This document shows positions 10,124 to 20,927 of a stretch of DNA of 64,000 bases, piece after piece. The notes below the pieces were generated by a model. The model did no database searches and was not told the origin of the DNA. It saw only the letters and a program-made list of their open reading frames with translations. The position numbers and the translations under genes are program-made. Position 1 is the first letter of the stretch. Each line of letters begins with the position of its first letter. Source of the DNA: Deltaproteobacteria bacterium HGW-Deltaproteobacteria-8 (GTDB taxonomy: Bacteria; Desulfobacterota; Desulfovibrionia; Desulfovibrionales; Desulfovibrionaceae); the NCBI GenBank assembly GCA_002840405.1, contig PHAR01000009.1:1-64000 (forward strand), written 5' to 3'.

Positions 10124-10546
10124 ATGATTGACATCGACAAAACTTTTCTAATCCAGCTGGTCAATTTTCTCATCACCATCATTGGGCTGAACCTCCTGCT
10201 GATCCGCCCCATCCGGGACAAAATTCAGGAGCGCAACAGCCTCATGGCCGCCCAGGTGGGCAAGATCGAGGGCTTCAACGCAGGCGCTGAAGAGAAGCTC
10301 AAGAGCTACCAGGCGGCTATCGACGCCGCGCGTCAGGAAGGCCTTGAGCTGCGCAAGCAGCTGCGTGCCGACGGCGCTGGCGAGGAGCAGCAGATCATGT
10401 CTGTTGCCGGCAAGGAAATGGCCGCCTCCATGAAGGCCGCCCACGACGCAATCGCCGCACAGGTGGCCGGGGCCAAGCAGGCGCTGGCTTCCGAGGTGGA
10501 GAAATTCGCGCAGAAGGCCACGGCCAAGATCTTGGGCCAGGCTTAA
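10124..10546 (+). CDS. atpF': ATP synthase F0 subunit b'
   Basis: Peripheral-stalk subunit that holds F1 still against the c-ring. The 140-residue protein has one N-terminal membrane helix (LIQLVNFLITIIGLNLLLI) followed by a long charged helix of heptad character (residues 35-135). It is shorter than the canonical b encoded next and has the b' look of bacteria with a heterodimeric stalk. First gene of atpF'FHAGDC; the a, c, I and Z subunits are encoded 33 kb away on the other strand. Confidence 0.9.
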   Translation: MIDIDKTFLIQLVNFLITIIGLNLLLIRPIRDKIQERNSLMAAQVGKIEGFNAGAEEKLKSYQAAIDAARQEGLELRKQLRADGAGEEQQIMSVAGKEMAASMKAAHDAIAAQVAGAKQALASEVEKFAQKATAKILGQA

Positions 10547-10574
10547 GCCGACAGGAAGAAGGAGGGGGAACATT

Positions 10575-11156
10575 TTGAAAGTCGCGAGACACACAGTTTT
10601 GAGCCTGATCGGCGTTCTGGCTTTTGCCGCAGTGGCATACGCCAGTGGCGGCGAAGCGGGCAACCACGGCATCGATGCGGCCACATGGAAGAATTTCGGT
10701 TTCCGCATCGTCAACTTTATCATCTTCATCTTCCTTATCTATAAGTTTGGCGGCGCCAAGATCGCCGCCTTCTTCGGCGGGCGGCGCGCCCAGATCAGGA
10801 AGGACCTCGAGGATCTCGAGGTTCGCCAGGTCGAGGCCGAGAAGAAGCTGAAGGACGTTGAGGCGGGCATCCGCAACCTGGAGCAGGAGAAGGCCGCCAT
10901 CCTGGCCGAAGCCAAGACCCAGGGCGAGGCCATCAAGGCCTCCATCATCGAGAAGGCCCAGAAGGACGCTGCGACCATGCAGCTCCAGGCCAAGACCAGC
11001 GCCGAGAACGAAGCCCGGGCCGCCTTTGACCGCGTCCGCGGCGAGATCGCCGACCAGGTCATCGAGCAGGCGACGAAAATCGTGCGGGAGAAGCTCACCG
11101 AGAAGGATCATGAGCGCCTCGTGGATGAATACTTAACAAAGGTGGTGCTCAATTGA
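10575..11156 (+). CDS. atpF: ATP synthase F0 subunit b
   Basis: Second stalk subunit, 193 residues. The TTG start is preceded by GGAGGGGG. Unusually for b, the protein begins with a stretch like a cleavable signal peptide (LSLIGVLAFAAVAYA, then SGG), followed by the true membrane helix (FRIVNFIIFIFLIYKF) near residue 50 and a long coiled coil rich in Glu, Lys and Ala. Its TGA overlaps the TTG start of atpH, so the genes are coupled. The c subunit in the other operon carries a similar leader. Confidence 0.95.
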   Translation: MKVARHTVLSLIGVLAFAAVAYASGGEAGNHGIDAATWKNFGFRIVNFIIFIFLIYKFGGAKIAAFFGGRRAQIRKDLEDLEVRQVEAEKKLKDVEAGIRNLEQEKAAILAEAKTQGEAIKASIIEKAQKDAATMQLQAKTSAENEARAAFDRVRGEIADQVIEQATKIVREKLTEKDHERLVDEYLTKVVLN

Positions 11157-11704
11157 GCGGGAACATCGTCGCGCGCAGGTACGCCAAGGCGCTGTTCACC
11201 GTAGGGAGCAAGCAGGGTTCCTCCGAGCTTGAGACCTACGGCAAACAGCTCGTCGACCTGGCAGAGGCATTGGCGGGAGCGCCGGAGGCCATGCGGTTCT
11301 TCAAGAACCCGGTCTTCAGCGTGGAGGAGAAGAAAGCCGTCCTGAAGCAGATCTCGGAGAAGCTGGGGCTCACCGGAGCCATGGCCAACTTCGCCAAGCT
11401 GCTGGCGGACAAGAACCGGCTCGTCTCCATCCCCGAAATCGCTGCGGACTACACGGCCATGCTTGACGAGGCCAACGGCATCGTCACCGGCAAGCTCGTC
11501 ACCGCCGTAGCGCTTTCCGACTCCCGGAAGGTGGAGCTGAAAGAACGGCTGGAGAAGCAGACCGGCAAGAAGCTGGTCCTCGACTACGCCACGGACGCCG
11601 AGATCCTCGGAGGCGTGGTGCTGCAGATCGGGGACAGCGTGCTCGACGCCAGTCTGCGCGCCCAGCTGAACATTTTGAAAGAAACCATCAAGAGGGGTGA
11701 GTAG
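11153..11704 (+). CDS. atpH: ATP synthase F1 subunit delta
   Basis: Joins the top of the alpha3beta3 head to the b/b' stalk. The 183-residue length and the opening [14 protein letters not shown] are typical of delta/OSCP; the C-terminal segment [28 protein letters not shown] is the family signature, read here in two parts. TTG start overlaps the atpF stop (TTGA). It ends five bases before the atpA ATG, with an AGAGGGG ribosome site inside its last codons. Confidence 0.96.
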   Translation: MSGNIVARRYAKALFTVGSKQGSSELETYGKQLVDLAEALAGAPEAMRFFKNPVFSVEEKKAVLKQISEKLGLTGAMANFAKLLADKNRLVSIPEIAADYTAMLDEANGIVTGKLVTAVALSDSRKVELKERLEKQTGKKLVLDYATDAEILGGVVLQIGDSVLDASLRAQLNILKETIKRGE

Positions 11705-11708
11705 GGCC

Positions 11709-13217
11709 ATGCAGATCAAAGCGGAAGAAATCAGCAAAATCATTGAGGGACAAATCCAGAATTACGAGTCCCGCGTGGAGATGAGCGAAACCGGTACGGT
11801 TCTGTACGTCGGTGACGGCATCGCCCGCGTGCATGGCGTGAAGAACGCCATGGCCATGGAGCTCCTGGAGTTCCCCGGCGGCCTCATGGGCATGGTGCTC
11901 AACCTCGAAGAGGATAACGTCGGCGTCGCCCTGCTCGGCGAGTGCACCGAGATCAAGGAAGGCGACCCGGTCAAGCGCACGGGCAAGATCTTCTCCGTGC
12001 CCGTTGGCGAGGCCGTTGCCGGCCGCGTCATCGACCCCCTGGGCCAGCCCATCGACGGCCTCGGCCCCATCGCCTCCAGCGAGACCCGCCCGGTCGAGCT
12101 GAAGGCCCCCGGCATCGTCGCCCGCAAGTCCGTCCACCAGCCCATGGCAACCGGCCTCAAGGCCATCGACGCCATGACCCCGGTCGGACGCGGACAGCGC
12201 GAACTGGTCATCGGCGACCGTCAGGTCGGCAAGACCGCCGTCTGCATCGACGCCATCCTCGCCCAGAAGGGCGGCGACGTGAAGTGCTTCTACGTGGCCA
12301 TCGGCCAGAAGAAGTCCACCGTCGCGCTCGTGGCCGACACCCTGCGTCGCTACGGCGGAATGGAATACACCACCATCATCTCGGCCACCGCGTCTGAGCC
12401 CGCGCCGCTGCAGTTCATCGCCGCGTACTCCGGCTGCACCATGGCCGAGTACTACCGCGACAAGGGCGAGCACGCGCTCATCATCTACGACGACCTGTCC
12501 AAGCAGGCTGTGGCCTACCGCCAGATGTCGCTCTTGCTCCGCCGCCCGCCCGGCCGCGAAGCCTTCCCCGGCGACGTGTTCTACCTGCACTCCCGCCTGC
12601 TGGAGCGCGCCTGCAAGGTCAATGACAAGCTCGGCGCCGGTTCGCTGACCGCCCTGCCCATCATTGAGACCCAGGCCGGCGACGTGTCCGCGTACATCCC
12701 GACCAACGTCATCTCCATCACCGACGGCCAGGTGTACCTGGAGCCCGCGCTGTTCAACGCCGGCATCCGCCCGGCCATCAACGTCGGCCTCTCGGTCTCC
12801 CGCGTCGGCGGCGCCGCCCAGATCAAGGCCATGAAGCAGGTTGCCGGCACCCTGCGCCTGGACCTCGCCCAGTACCGCGAACTGGCCGCATTCGCCCAGT
12901 TCGGCTCGGACCTGGACAAGGCCACCCAGCAGAAGCTCAACCGCGGCGCACGCCTGGTCGAGCTTTTGAAGCAGCCCCAGTACCAGCCCATGCCGGTGCA
13001 GGAGCAGGTCGCTTCGCTGTACGCCGGCACCCGTGGCTACATGGACGAAGTGCCCCTGGACGCCGTTCGCAAGTTCGAGACGGAAATGCTCGAATTCATG
13101 CGTAACTCCAAGGCCGACATTCTGAAGGACATCCTTGAGAAGAAGGCCCTGGACGCGGACATCGAAGGCCGCCTCAAGGCTGCCATCGACGAGTTCAAGA
13201 AGGGCTTCCGCGCCTAA
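11709..13217 (+). CDS. atpA: ATP synthase F1 subunit alpha
   Basis: Non-catalytic nucleotide-binding subunit of the F1 head. The 502-residue reading starts at the ATG at 11709 (MQIKAEEIS), the usual start for the family; the track's GTG at 11697 would add four residues. Walker A is GDRQVGKTA near residue 170, with [17 protein letters not shown] as the Walker B region and the alpha signature [17 protein letters not shown] present. The sequence is intact at full length. Confidence 0.98.
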   Translation: MQIKAEEISKIIEGQIQNYESRVEMSETGTVLYVGDGIARVHGVKNAMAMELLEFPGGLMGMVLNLEEDNVGVALLGECTEIKEGDPVKRTGKIFSVPVGEAVAGRVIDPLGQPIDGLGPIASSETRPVELKAPGIVARKSVHQPMATGLKAIDAMTPVGRGQRELVIGDRQVGKTAVCIDAILAQKGGDVKCFYVAIGQKKSTVALVADTLRRYGGMEYTTIISATASEPAPLQFIAAYSGCTMAEYYRDKGEHALIIYDDLSKQAVAYRQMSLLLRRPPGREAFPGDVFYLHSRLLERACKVNDKLGAGSLTALPIIETQAGDVSAYIPTNVISITDGQVYLEPALFNAGIRPAINVGLSVSRVGGAAQIKAMKQVAGTLRLDLAQYRELAAFAQFGSDLDKATQQKLNRGARLVELLKQPQYQPMPVQEQVASLYAGTRGYMDEVPLDAVRKFETEMLEFMRNSKADILKDILEKKALDADIEGRLKAAIDEFKKGFRA

Positions 13218-13234
13218 GGGCGCAGGAGGGTGCG

Positions 13235-14110
13235 ATGGCTTCCCTGAGGGATGTCAAAACTAAAATTGGCGCTATCAAGAAGACCAAGCAGATCACCAAG
13301 GCCATGAACATGGTGGCCTCGGCGAAACTTCGCAACGCGCAGAGCCGGATTGAACGGTTCAAGCCTTACGCGCAGAAGTTTTTCGAGATGCTGGGTGACT
13401 TGGCAGCCGGGGCGGACGAGTCGGTCCATCCGCTTCTGGCCAAGCGCGAAGAGAAAAAGACCGTGGGCATTGTGCTCGTGACTTCGGATCGCGGCCTGTG
13501 CGGAAGCTTCAACGTCAACCTGATCAAGGCCGCTCTCAAGCTGGCCGCTGAGAAGAAGGCCCAAGGCCTGACGGTTAAGTTCTACTGCGTTGGCAAGAAA
13601 GGCCGTGATGCGGTCCGCAAAGCTGAATACGAGATTCTGGTTCAGTACCGTGACGTGATGAACAGCTTTGACTTCACGCTGGCCAGCAAGCTCGGGCAGG
13701 AGCTCATCAACTCCTTCCTGGACAACACGCTGGACGAAGTGGTCCTGGTTTACGGCGAGTTTATCAGCCTGGGCAGGCAGGTGCCGGTGGCGCAGAACAT
13801 TCTGCCCATCAGCGGCGACCAGGCGGGCATTCCCGAAGTGCAGAGTTCGGGCAAGGAATACATCTACGAGCCTTCTGTCGAAGGTTTGCTGGCTGAACTC
13901 CTGCCCCGCTTCATCAAGGTGCAGGTTTACCGTGGCATGCTCGACACGTCGGCCAGTGAACATGCCGCCCGCATGAGCGCCATGAACAACGCGACGCGCG
14001 CCTGCGACGACATGACCAATGCCCTGACGCTGCTCTACAACAAGACGCGCCAGGCTGCCATCACCAGAGACCTTATGGATATCGTCGGCGCCACAGAAGC
14101 GCTGAAGTAA
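13235..14110 (+). CDS. atpG: ATP synthase F1 subunit gamma
   Basis: Central rotor shaft that couples c-ring rotation to catalysis. The 291-residue protein has the two defining ends: MASLRDVKTKIGAIKKTKQI at the N terminus and NKTRQAAITRDLMDIVGA near the C terminus, which together form the coiled-coil axle. SDRGLCGSFNVNL matches the globular core. It lies 17 bp after atpA with GGAGGG before the ATG. Confidence 0.97.
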   Translation: MASLRDVKTKIGAIKKTKQITKAMNMVASAKLRNAQSRIERFKPYAQKFFEMLGDLAAGADESVHPLLAKREEKKTVGIVLVTSDRGLCGSFNVNLIKAALKLAAEKKAQGLTVKFYCVGKKGRDAVRKAEYEILVQYRDVMNSFDFTLASKLGQELINSFLDNTLDEVVLVYGEFISLGRQVPVAQNILPISGDQAGIPEVQSSGKEYIYEPSVEGLLAELLPRFIKVQVYRGMLDTSASEHAARMSAMNNATRACDDMTNALTLLYNKTRQAAITRDLMDIVGATEALK

Positions 14111-15529
<1,419 letters not shown>

Positions 15530-15535
15530 TGTGCC

Positions 15536-15958
15536 ATGTCCAAGAAGCTGCTGCTTGAAATCGTGACGCCCGACCGCAAGGTCCTCTCGCAGGACGTTGA
15601 CTACGTCGGAGCCCCCGGCGCGCTGGGCGAGTTCGGTGTATTGCCGAACCACATCCCCTTCCTGTCCGCGCTGGGCATCGGCAACCTGTACTACAAGGAC
15701 GCGGGCAAGACCCACTACGTCTTTGTTTCCGGCGGGTTTGCCGAGGTCAGCCCTGACAAGGTCACCATCCTGGCAGAGGCCGCGGAAATGGCGACGGACA
15801 TCGACCTGGAGCGCGCCCGCAAGGCCCAGGAGCGTGCCCAGCAGCGTCTCGCCCGTGCCCAGGACAAGATCGACCACGCCCGTGCCCAGGCCGCGCTGCG
15901 TCGTTCCCTGGCCCGCTTGACCTGCCGCAACTCCGGGGATAAAGCCGGAACGTGCTAG
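15536..15958 (+). CDS. atpC: ATP synthase F1 subunit epsilon
   Basis: Rotor subunit and brake on ATP hydrolysis; 140 residues. The N-terminal beta sandwich ([33 protein letters not shown]) is clear, followed by two C-terminal helices rich in Ala and Arg ([17 protein letters not shown]). It is the last gene of the operon, followed by a strong terminator. Confidence 0.96.
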   Translation: MSKKLLLEIVTPDRKVLSQDVDYVGAPGALGEFGVLPNHIPFLSALGIGNLYYKDAGKTHYVFVSGGFAEVSPDKVTILAEAAEMATDIDLERARKAQERAQQRLARAQDKIDHARAQAALRRSLARLTCRNSGDKAGTC

Positions 15959-16006
15959 CATCCCGCACCCTGCGCCGCCCAGAGGCTCAGGACGTCTGAG
16001 AAACCA

Positions 16007-16039
16007 AGGCAGGCCGGGCTCATCCGGCCTGCCTTTTTT
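16007..16039 (+). terminator. Intrinsic terminator of ATP synthase operon 1
   Basis: A perfect 11-bp stem (AGGCAGGCCGG / CCGGCCTGCCT) with a 6-nt loop runs straight into TTTTTT. It separates atpC from glmU. Confidence 0.92.
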
Positions 16040-16089
16040 CATCTGTCCACCGGCAGACAAGGCGCGCAGACATGCCGCCAGGAGCAGCC

Positions 16090-17466
16090 ATGCCGCACCA
16101 GAACACCATCGCCGTCATCCTGGCCGCCGGGAAAGGCACGCGCATGCACTCGGACAAGCCCAAGGTGCTCCAGACCGTGCTCGGCGAGACCATGCTGGGC
16201 CTGGTGGCGGACGCCGCCCGGTCCGTGGCCGCAAGCGTGCTGACCGTGGTCGGGCACGGCCAGGACATGGTCGCCAAGGCACACCCCGAACTGGTCGAGG
16301 GCTTCGTGCTCCAGGAAAAGCAGCTGGGTACGGGCCACGCCTTGCAGGTGGCCTGGGACCGCGTGCGGGCCTCCGGCGCCAGCCATTGCCTGATCATAAA
16401 CGGCGACACCCCGCTGGTCACGGCCGAGGTCGTGGAAGATCTGCTGGAGACCGCCCAGACCGGTGCGGACCTGGCTTTCATCACCGCCGTGCTGCCCTAC
16501 GCCGGAACCTTTGGACGCGTGCTGCGCGGCGCGGCTGGCGAGGTCACGGGCATCGTGGAGGCCAAGGACTACGACCCCGCCCAGCACGGCCCGGACACCG
16601 GCGAGGTCAACACCGGCCTCTTCTGCCTGGGCGTTGCGGCCATGGAAAATTTTCTGTTCTCCCTCACCGACGCCAACCGCGCAGGCGAGCTCTACATCAC
16701 CGACCTGGTGGGCCTGGCTGCGGAGGCGGGCCTGCGCGTGCACGCCCTGCGCCGCGAGGACGCGGGCGAGTTCCTGGGCGTCAACTCGCCGCTGGAACTG
16801 GCCAGCGCCGAGGAGCGCCTGCGCTCGGACATCGTGGACAGGCTCTTGTCCTCTGGCTGCCTGCTCCACCACCCCGCAAGCGTGGTGGTCGGCCCGAACG
16901 CCGTGGTCGAGCCTGGCGCGGAGTTGACCGGCCCCTGCCGCATCCTCGGCAGGTCAAAGGTCGCTCGCGGGGCCAAGGTCTGCGCCTTCTGCCAGCTCAC
17001 CGACGCCATCGTGGAGGCCGGGGCCGAGGTGCGCGAGTTCAGCCACCTGGAGTCGGCGCGCCTTGAGGCCGGGGCAGCGGCCGGGCCATACGCTCGCCTG
17101 CGGCCCGGCGCAGTCTTGATGGAAAACGCGCGCGTGGGGAATTTCGTGGAGATGAAGAAGGCCGTGCTCGGCCCCGGCGCCAAAGCCGGGCATCTGAGCT
17201 ACCTGGGCGACGCCACCGTCGGCGCCGGGGCCAACATCGGCGCGGGCACCATCACCTGCAACTACGACGGCACGAACAAGCACCAAACCGAGATCGGCGC
17301 GGGCGCGTTCATCGGCAGCAACACCGCGCTGGTGGCCCCGGTGCGCGTGGGCGAAAACGCCCTGGTGGGGGCGGGGTCGGTCATCACAAAAGACGTGCCG
17401 GACAGCGCCCTGGCCATCGCCCGGGGACGGCAGAGCAATCTTCCGGGTCACGGCAAGAAACCTTGA
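16090..17466 (+). CDS. glmU: Bifunctional GlmU: glucosamine-1-P acetyltransferase / UDP-GlcNAc pyrophosphorylase
   Basis: Makes UDP-GlcNAc, the precursor for peptidoglycan, lipopolysaccharide and (here) bacillosamine. The N-terminal Rossmann domain carries LAAGKGTRMHSDKPKVL and the NGDTPL metal site; the C-terminal part is a left-handed beta helix with hexapeptide repeats (VGAGANIGAGTITCNYDG). The chosen ATG at 16090 follows a CAGGAG ribosome site, giving 458 residues; the track's earlier ATG at 16072 adds six poorly supported ones. Both domains look complete. Confidence 0.96.
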   Translation: MPHQNTIAVILAAGKGTRMHSDKPKVLQTVLGETMLGLVADAARSVAASVLTVVGHGQDMVAKAHPELVEGFVLQEKQLGTGHALQVAWDRVRASGASHCLIINGDTPLVTAEVVEDLLETAQTGADLAFITAVLPYAGTFGRVLRGAAGEVTGIVEAKDYDPAQHGPDTGEVNTGLFCLGVAAMENFLFSLTDANRAGELYITDLVGLAAEAGLRVHALRREDAGEFLGVNSPLELASAEERLRSDIVDRLLSSGCLLHHPASVVVGPNAVVEPGAELTGPCRILGRSKVARGAKVCAFCQLTDAIVEAGAEVREFSHLESARLEAGAAAGPYARLRPGAVLMENARVGNFVEMKKAVLGPGAKAGHLSYLGDATVGAGANIGAGTITCNYDGTNKHQTEIGAGAFIGSNTALVAPVRVGENALVGAGSVITKDVPDSALAIARGRQSNLPGHGKKP

Positions 17467-17497
17467 TTTTGGTGCCGGAAGGCGATAAGGACTAGTC

Positions 17498-17680
17498 ATG
17501 GAACTTATCGAAAGGTTGGAAGCACGCTTTGAACAGCTTATGGCGCGCGTCCGGCAGTTGGAAGAGGAAAACCGGTCCCTGGCCGAGCAGAAAGAGGCCG
17601 AGACCGCAAAGAGGCAGGAAGTCCAGGAACGCATCGAGGCCCTTCTGGTGAAGGTGCAGGCATCGCTCGAAGAGCGGTAA
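17498..17680 (+). CDS. Small coiled-coil protein, ZapB-like
   Basis: A 60-residue protein that is one continuous heptad helix (LEARFEQLMARVRQLEEENR). It has no membrane segment. Size, composition and position directly before zapA suggest a ZapB-type partner in FtsZ-ring assembly; sequence identity among such coils is low, so the name rests largely on context. It lies 15 bp upstream of zapA and 31 bp after glmU, and may be cotranscribed with both. Confidence 0.75.
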   Translation: MELIERLEARFEQLMARVRQLEEENRSLAEQKEAETAKRQEVQERIEALLVKVQASLEER

Positions 17681-17695
17681 GGCGAACAGAGCGCC

Positions 17696-17950
17696 ATGCC
17701 TCGCTACACTATAACGGTCAATGGGCTGGAACTTTCGTTCAAGACGGATGCGGACGAAAAACGCATCCAGGCTGCCCAGACCCTGCTTGAGGATCGCTTC
17801 AGCGAACTGAGCAAGGATGGACGATATATAAGCAGGGAGAAACTGCTCACGCTTCTGGCCCTCGGGATAGCAGATGACTTTCTCGAACTTCGCCAGCGGC
17901 TGGAGGGCCTGGAGGCCCGGATGCAGGAGCTCTTGGAGAGGCAACAATAG
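17696..17950 (+). CDS. zapA: Cell division protein ZapA
   Basis: FtsZ-bundling protein, 84 residues. The N-terminal beta-hairpin (PRYTITVNGLELSFKTDADE) followed by a helix with the ALGIADDFLELRQRL pattern is the ZapA fold; the C-terminal helix forms the tetrameric coiled coil. In many proteobacteria zapA lies directly upstream of the 6S RNA gene, as here. Confidence 0.9.
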   Translation: MPRYTITVNGLELSFKTDADEKRIQAAQTLLEDRFSELSKDGRYISREKLLTLLALGIADDFLELRQRLEGLEARMQELLERQQ

Positions 17951-18035
17951 GCCGGATTTCAGGCCTTGCGCATAGGGGAAACACGGGAGAAAACCCTGGG
18001 GAGTTCGTGATTGCTCTTGAGTTTTTGAGCCAATA

Positions 18036-18222
18036 AGCGTCAAAAGGGATCTGCTAGAGTGAGCCCGTGTGCATGCCCGCTGTAAAGCGGGGAGCCTGAC
18101 GGCCAGCCGGTGGAACCCACCTCGTTACCGAGGTTCATAACTCCAGAACGACACGGCACCCCGGGGCACCATATAAGCCCACGGGTCCATTTCTTTTCCG
18201 CAGATGCGGCCCGAAAGACGCT
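18036..18222 (+). ncRNA. ssrS: 6S RNA (RNA polymerase-binding regulator)
   Basis: The 422-bp gap between zapA and rny folds as one long rod of 187 nt. Closing pairs from outside in are AGCGTC/GACGCT (18036-18041 with 18217-18222), ATCTGC/GCAGAT, and CCCGTG/CACGGG. Towards the tip there is a terminal hairpin ACCTCG-TTAC-CGAGGT and a small side hairpin CCCGCT-GTAA-AGCGGG. The strand after the tip (AACTCCAGAACGACACGG) resembles the E. coli segment with CGACGACAC. Length, rod shape with a central bubble, and the zapA neighbour all match 6S RNA, which mimics an open promoter to sequester housekeeping RNA polymerase. CAATAA at 18031 could be part of its -10. The rest of the gap (17951-18030 and 18223-18372) shows nothing else. 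Confidence 0.85.
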
Positions 18223-18372
18223 TTCCCCCTCCGCATAAACGCCCACTGCCCTCCAAAGAGCTCCCGACAACGCAGAACGACCCGCGCGGGTGACGTCGCT
18301 TTCATGGCGCGTTTCGCCGCGCACGAATCAGGCCCGTCCAGGCCTGTCAACATAACCGGAAGGGAGCAGCGC

Positions 18373-19941
<1,569 letters not shown>

Positions 19942-19964
19942 ATCAGGACAAACAAGTCATCCGC

Positions 19965-20000
19965 AAAGGCCGGAGAGCACACGCTCTCCGGCCTTTTTTT
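19965..20000 (+). terminator. Intrinsic terminator of rny
   Basis: A 14-bp stem (AAAGGCCGGAGAGC / GCTCTCCGGCCTTT) with an ACAC loop, ending in seven Ts. Confidence 0.93.
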
Positions 20001-20026
20001 CTGCCCCACCCTGCCCCGCCTGCGCC

Positions 20027-20055
20027 TTGCCTTCGGCAAGCCAATCACATATTAT
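20027..20055 (+). promoter_or_regulatory. Predicted promoter of bfr
   Basis: TTGCCT (20027-20032), 17-bp spacer, TATTAT (20050-20055), just after the rny terminator. Expected transcription start is near 20061. Confidence 0.6.
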
Positions 20056-20068
20056 TCAAGAGTCCGGA

Positions 20069-20085
20069 GAGCCCTGCCAGGGCTC
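20069..20085. promoter_or_regulatory. Perfect palindrome in the bfr leader
   Basis: GAGCCCTG-C-CAGGGCTC, a 17-bp perfect inverted repeat starting about 8 bases after the predicted transcription start of bfr. It could be an operator or a short stabilising hairpin. It does not match a Fur box that I recognise. Confidence 0.45.
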
Positions 20086-20119
20086 AAGCCACAACTACAA
20101 CGCCGACGGAGGTACCCCC

Positions 20120-20668
20120 ATGGCTGTCGAATCCCGAGAAAAACGCAAGGCCAAGGTTCTGGAAGTGCTGAACAAGGCGCGGGCCATGGAACTCTACGCC
20201 ATCACCCAGTACATGAACCAGCACTACAACCTGGACGACAAGGACTACGGCGAGATGGCCGCCAACATGAAGCTCATCGCCATCGACGAGATGCGCCACG
20301 CCGAGATGTTCGCCGAGCGCATCAAGGAGCTGGGCGGCGAGCCCGTGACCCAGCTTGAGGGCAAGGTGGTCAAGGGCCAGGACGTGCGCAAGATCTTCAT
20401 CTTCGACGCCGGGGTCGAGGACGCCACCATCGACACCTACAACCAGTTCCTGCAGGTCTGCCGCGAGGCTGGCGACAACATCAGCGTGAACCTGCTCCAG
20501 AGCATCATCGACGAAGAGCAGATCCACTTCAACCACTTCGACAACGTGGCCGACCACATCAAGAACCTGGGCGACGCCTACCTCTCGCGCATCGCAGGCA
20601 CGCCGAGCACCACCGGCGGCACCACCAAGGGCTTCGCCCTCAAGCCCGGCGGCGGCGCTGGCGCGTAA
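20120..20668 (+). CDS. bfr: Bacterioferritin
   Basis: Heme-binding iron-storage protein with a ferroxidase centre; 182 residues from the ATG preceded by GGAGG (the track ORF starts upstream without a ribosome site). The sequence closely follows the Desulfovibrio type: KARAMELYAITQYMNQHY, then ANMKLIAIDEMRHAEMF and IIDEEQIHFNHFD supply the Glu/His di-iron ligands. The Desulfovibrio desulfuricans protein of this family binds iron-coproporphyrin III instead of heme b; whether this one does cannot be seen. A Gly/Ala-rich tail ends the protein. Together with the next gene (catalase) it forms an oxygen/iron defence pair. Confidence 0.95.
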   Translation: MAVESREKRKAKVLEVLNKARAMELYAITQYMNQHYNLDDKDYGEMAANMKLIAIDEMRHAEMFAERIKELGGEPVTQLEGKVVKGQDVRKIFIFDAGVEDATIDTYNQFLQVCREAGDNISVNLLQSIIDEEQIHFNHFDNVADHIKNLGDAYLSRIAGTPSTTGGTTKGFALKPGGGAGA

Positions 20669-20727
20669 GGCCCGCCCGCACCCCTTCAACCAGGCCGTCC
20701 AACGGGCGGCTCTGCAAACGGCCGTAC

Positions 20728-20768
20728 AAGGCGGACAGGAGAGCCCCTCCCCTGTCCGCCTTTATTTT
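20728..20768 (+). terminator. Intrinsic terminator of bfr
   Basis: A 12-bp stem (AAGGCGGACAGG / CCTGTCCGCCTT) followed by TTATTTT; it separates bfr from katA. Confidence 0.9.
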
Positions 20769-20777
20769 CGACCTTTG

Positions 20778-20818
20778 TTGACAAGAATATTCACTACTGA
20801 TAATTATTCCTAATAATA
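20778..20818 (+). promoter_or_regulatory. Predicted katA promoter with Fur/PerR-like AT-rich box
   Basis: A consensus TTGACA (20778-20783) is followed 15-17 bases on by GATAATTATTCCTAATAAT. This stretch holds the -10 region and looks like a Fur-family box (GATAAT repeats on an AT-rich 19-mer, 11 of 19 positions by my count). A PerR or Fur repressor there would fit catalase control. It stands out from the GC-rich surroundings. The bases from 20819 to the katA start show nothing further. Confidence 0.45.
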
Positions 20819-20927
20819 GATACTGCCATGCTTTCTGAGCCTTGCGAAAAAGTGCAGCCGTGCTATGGTTCACAGGAAACACCGCAACCCGCGCTCCCTG
20901 CTTGGGGACAACAAACCGGAGGCGATC

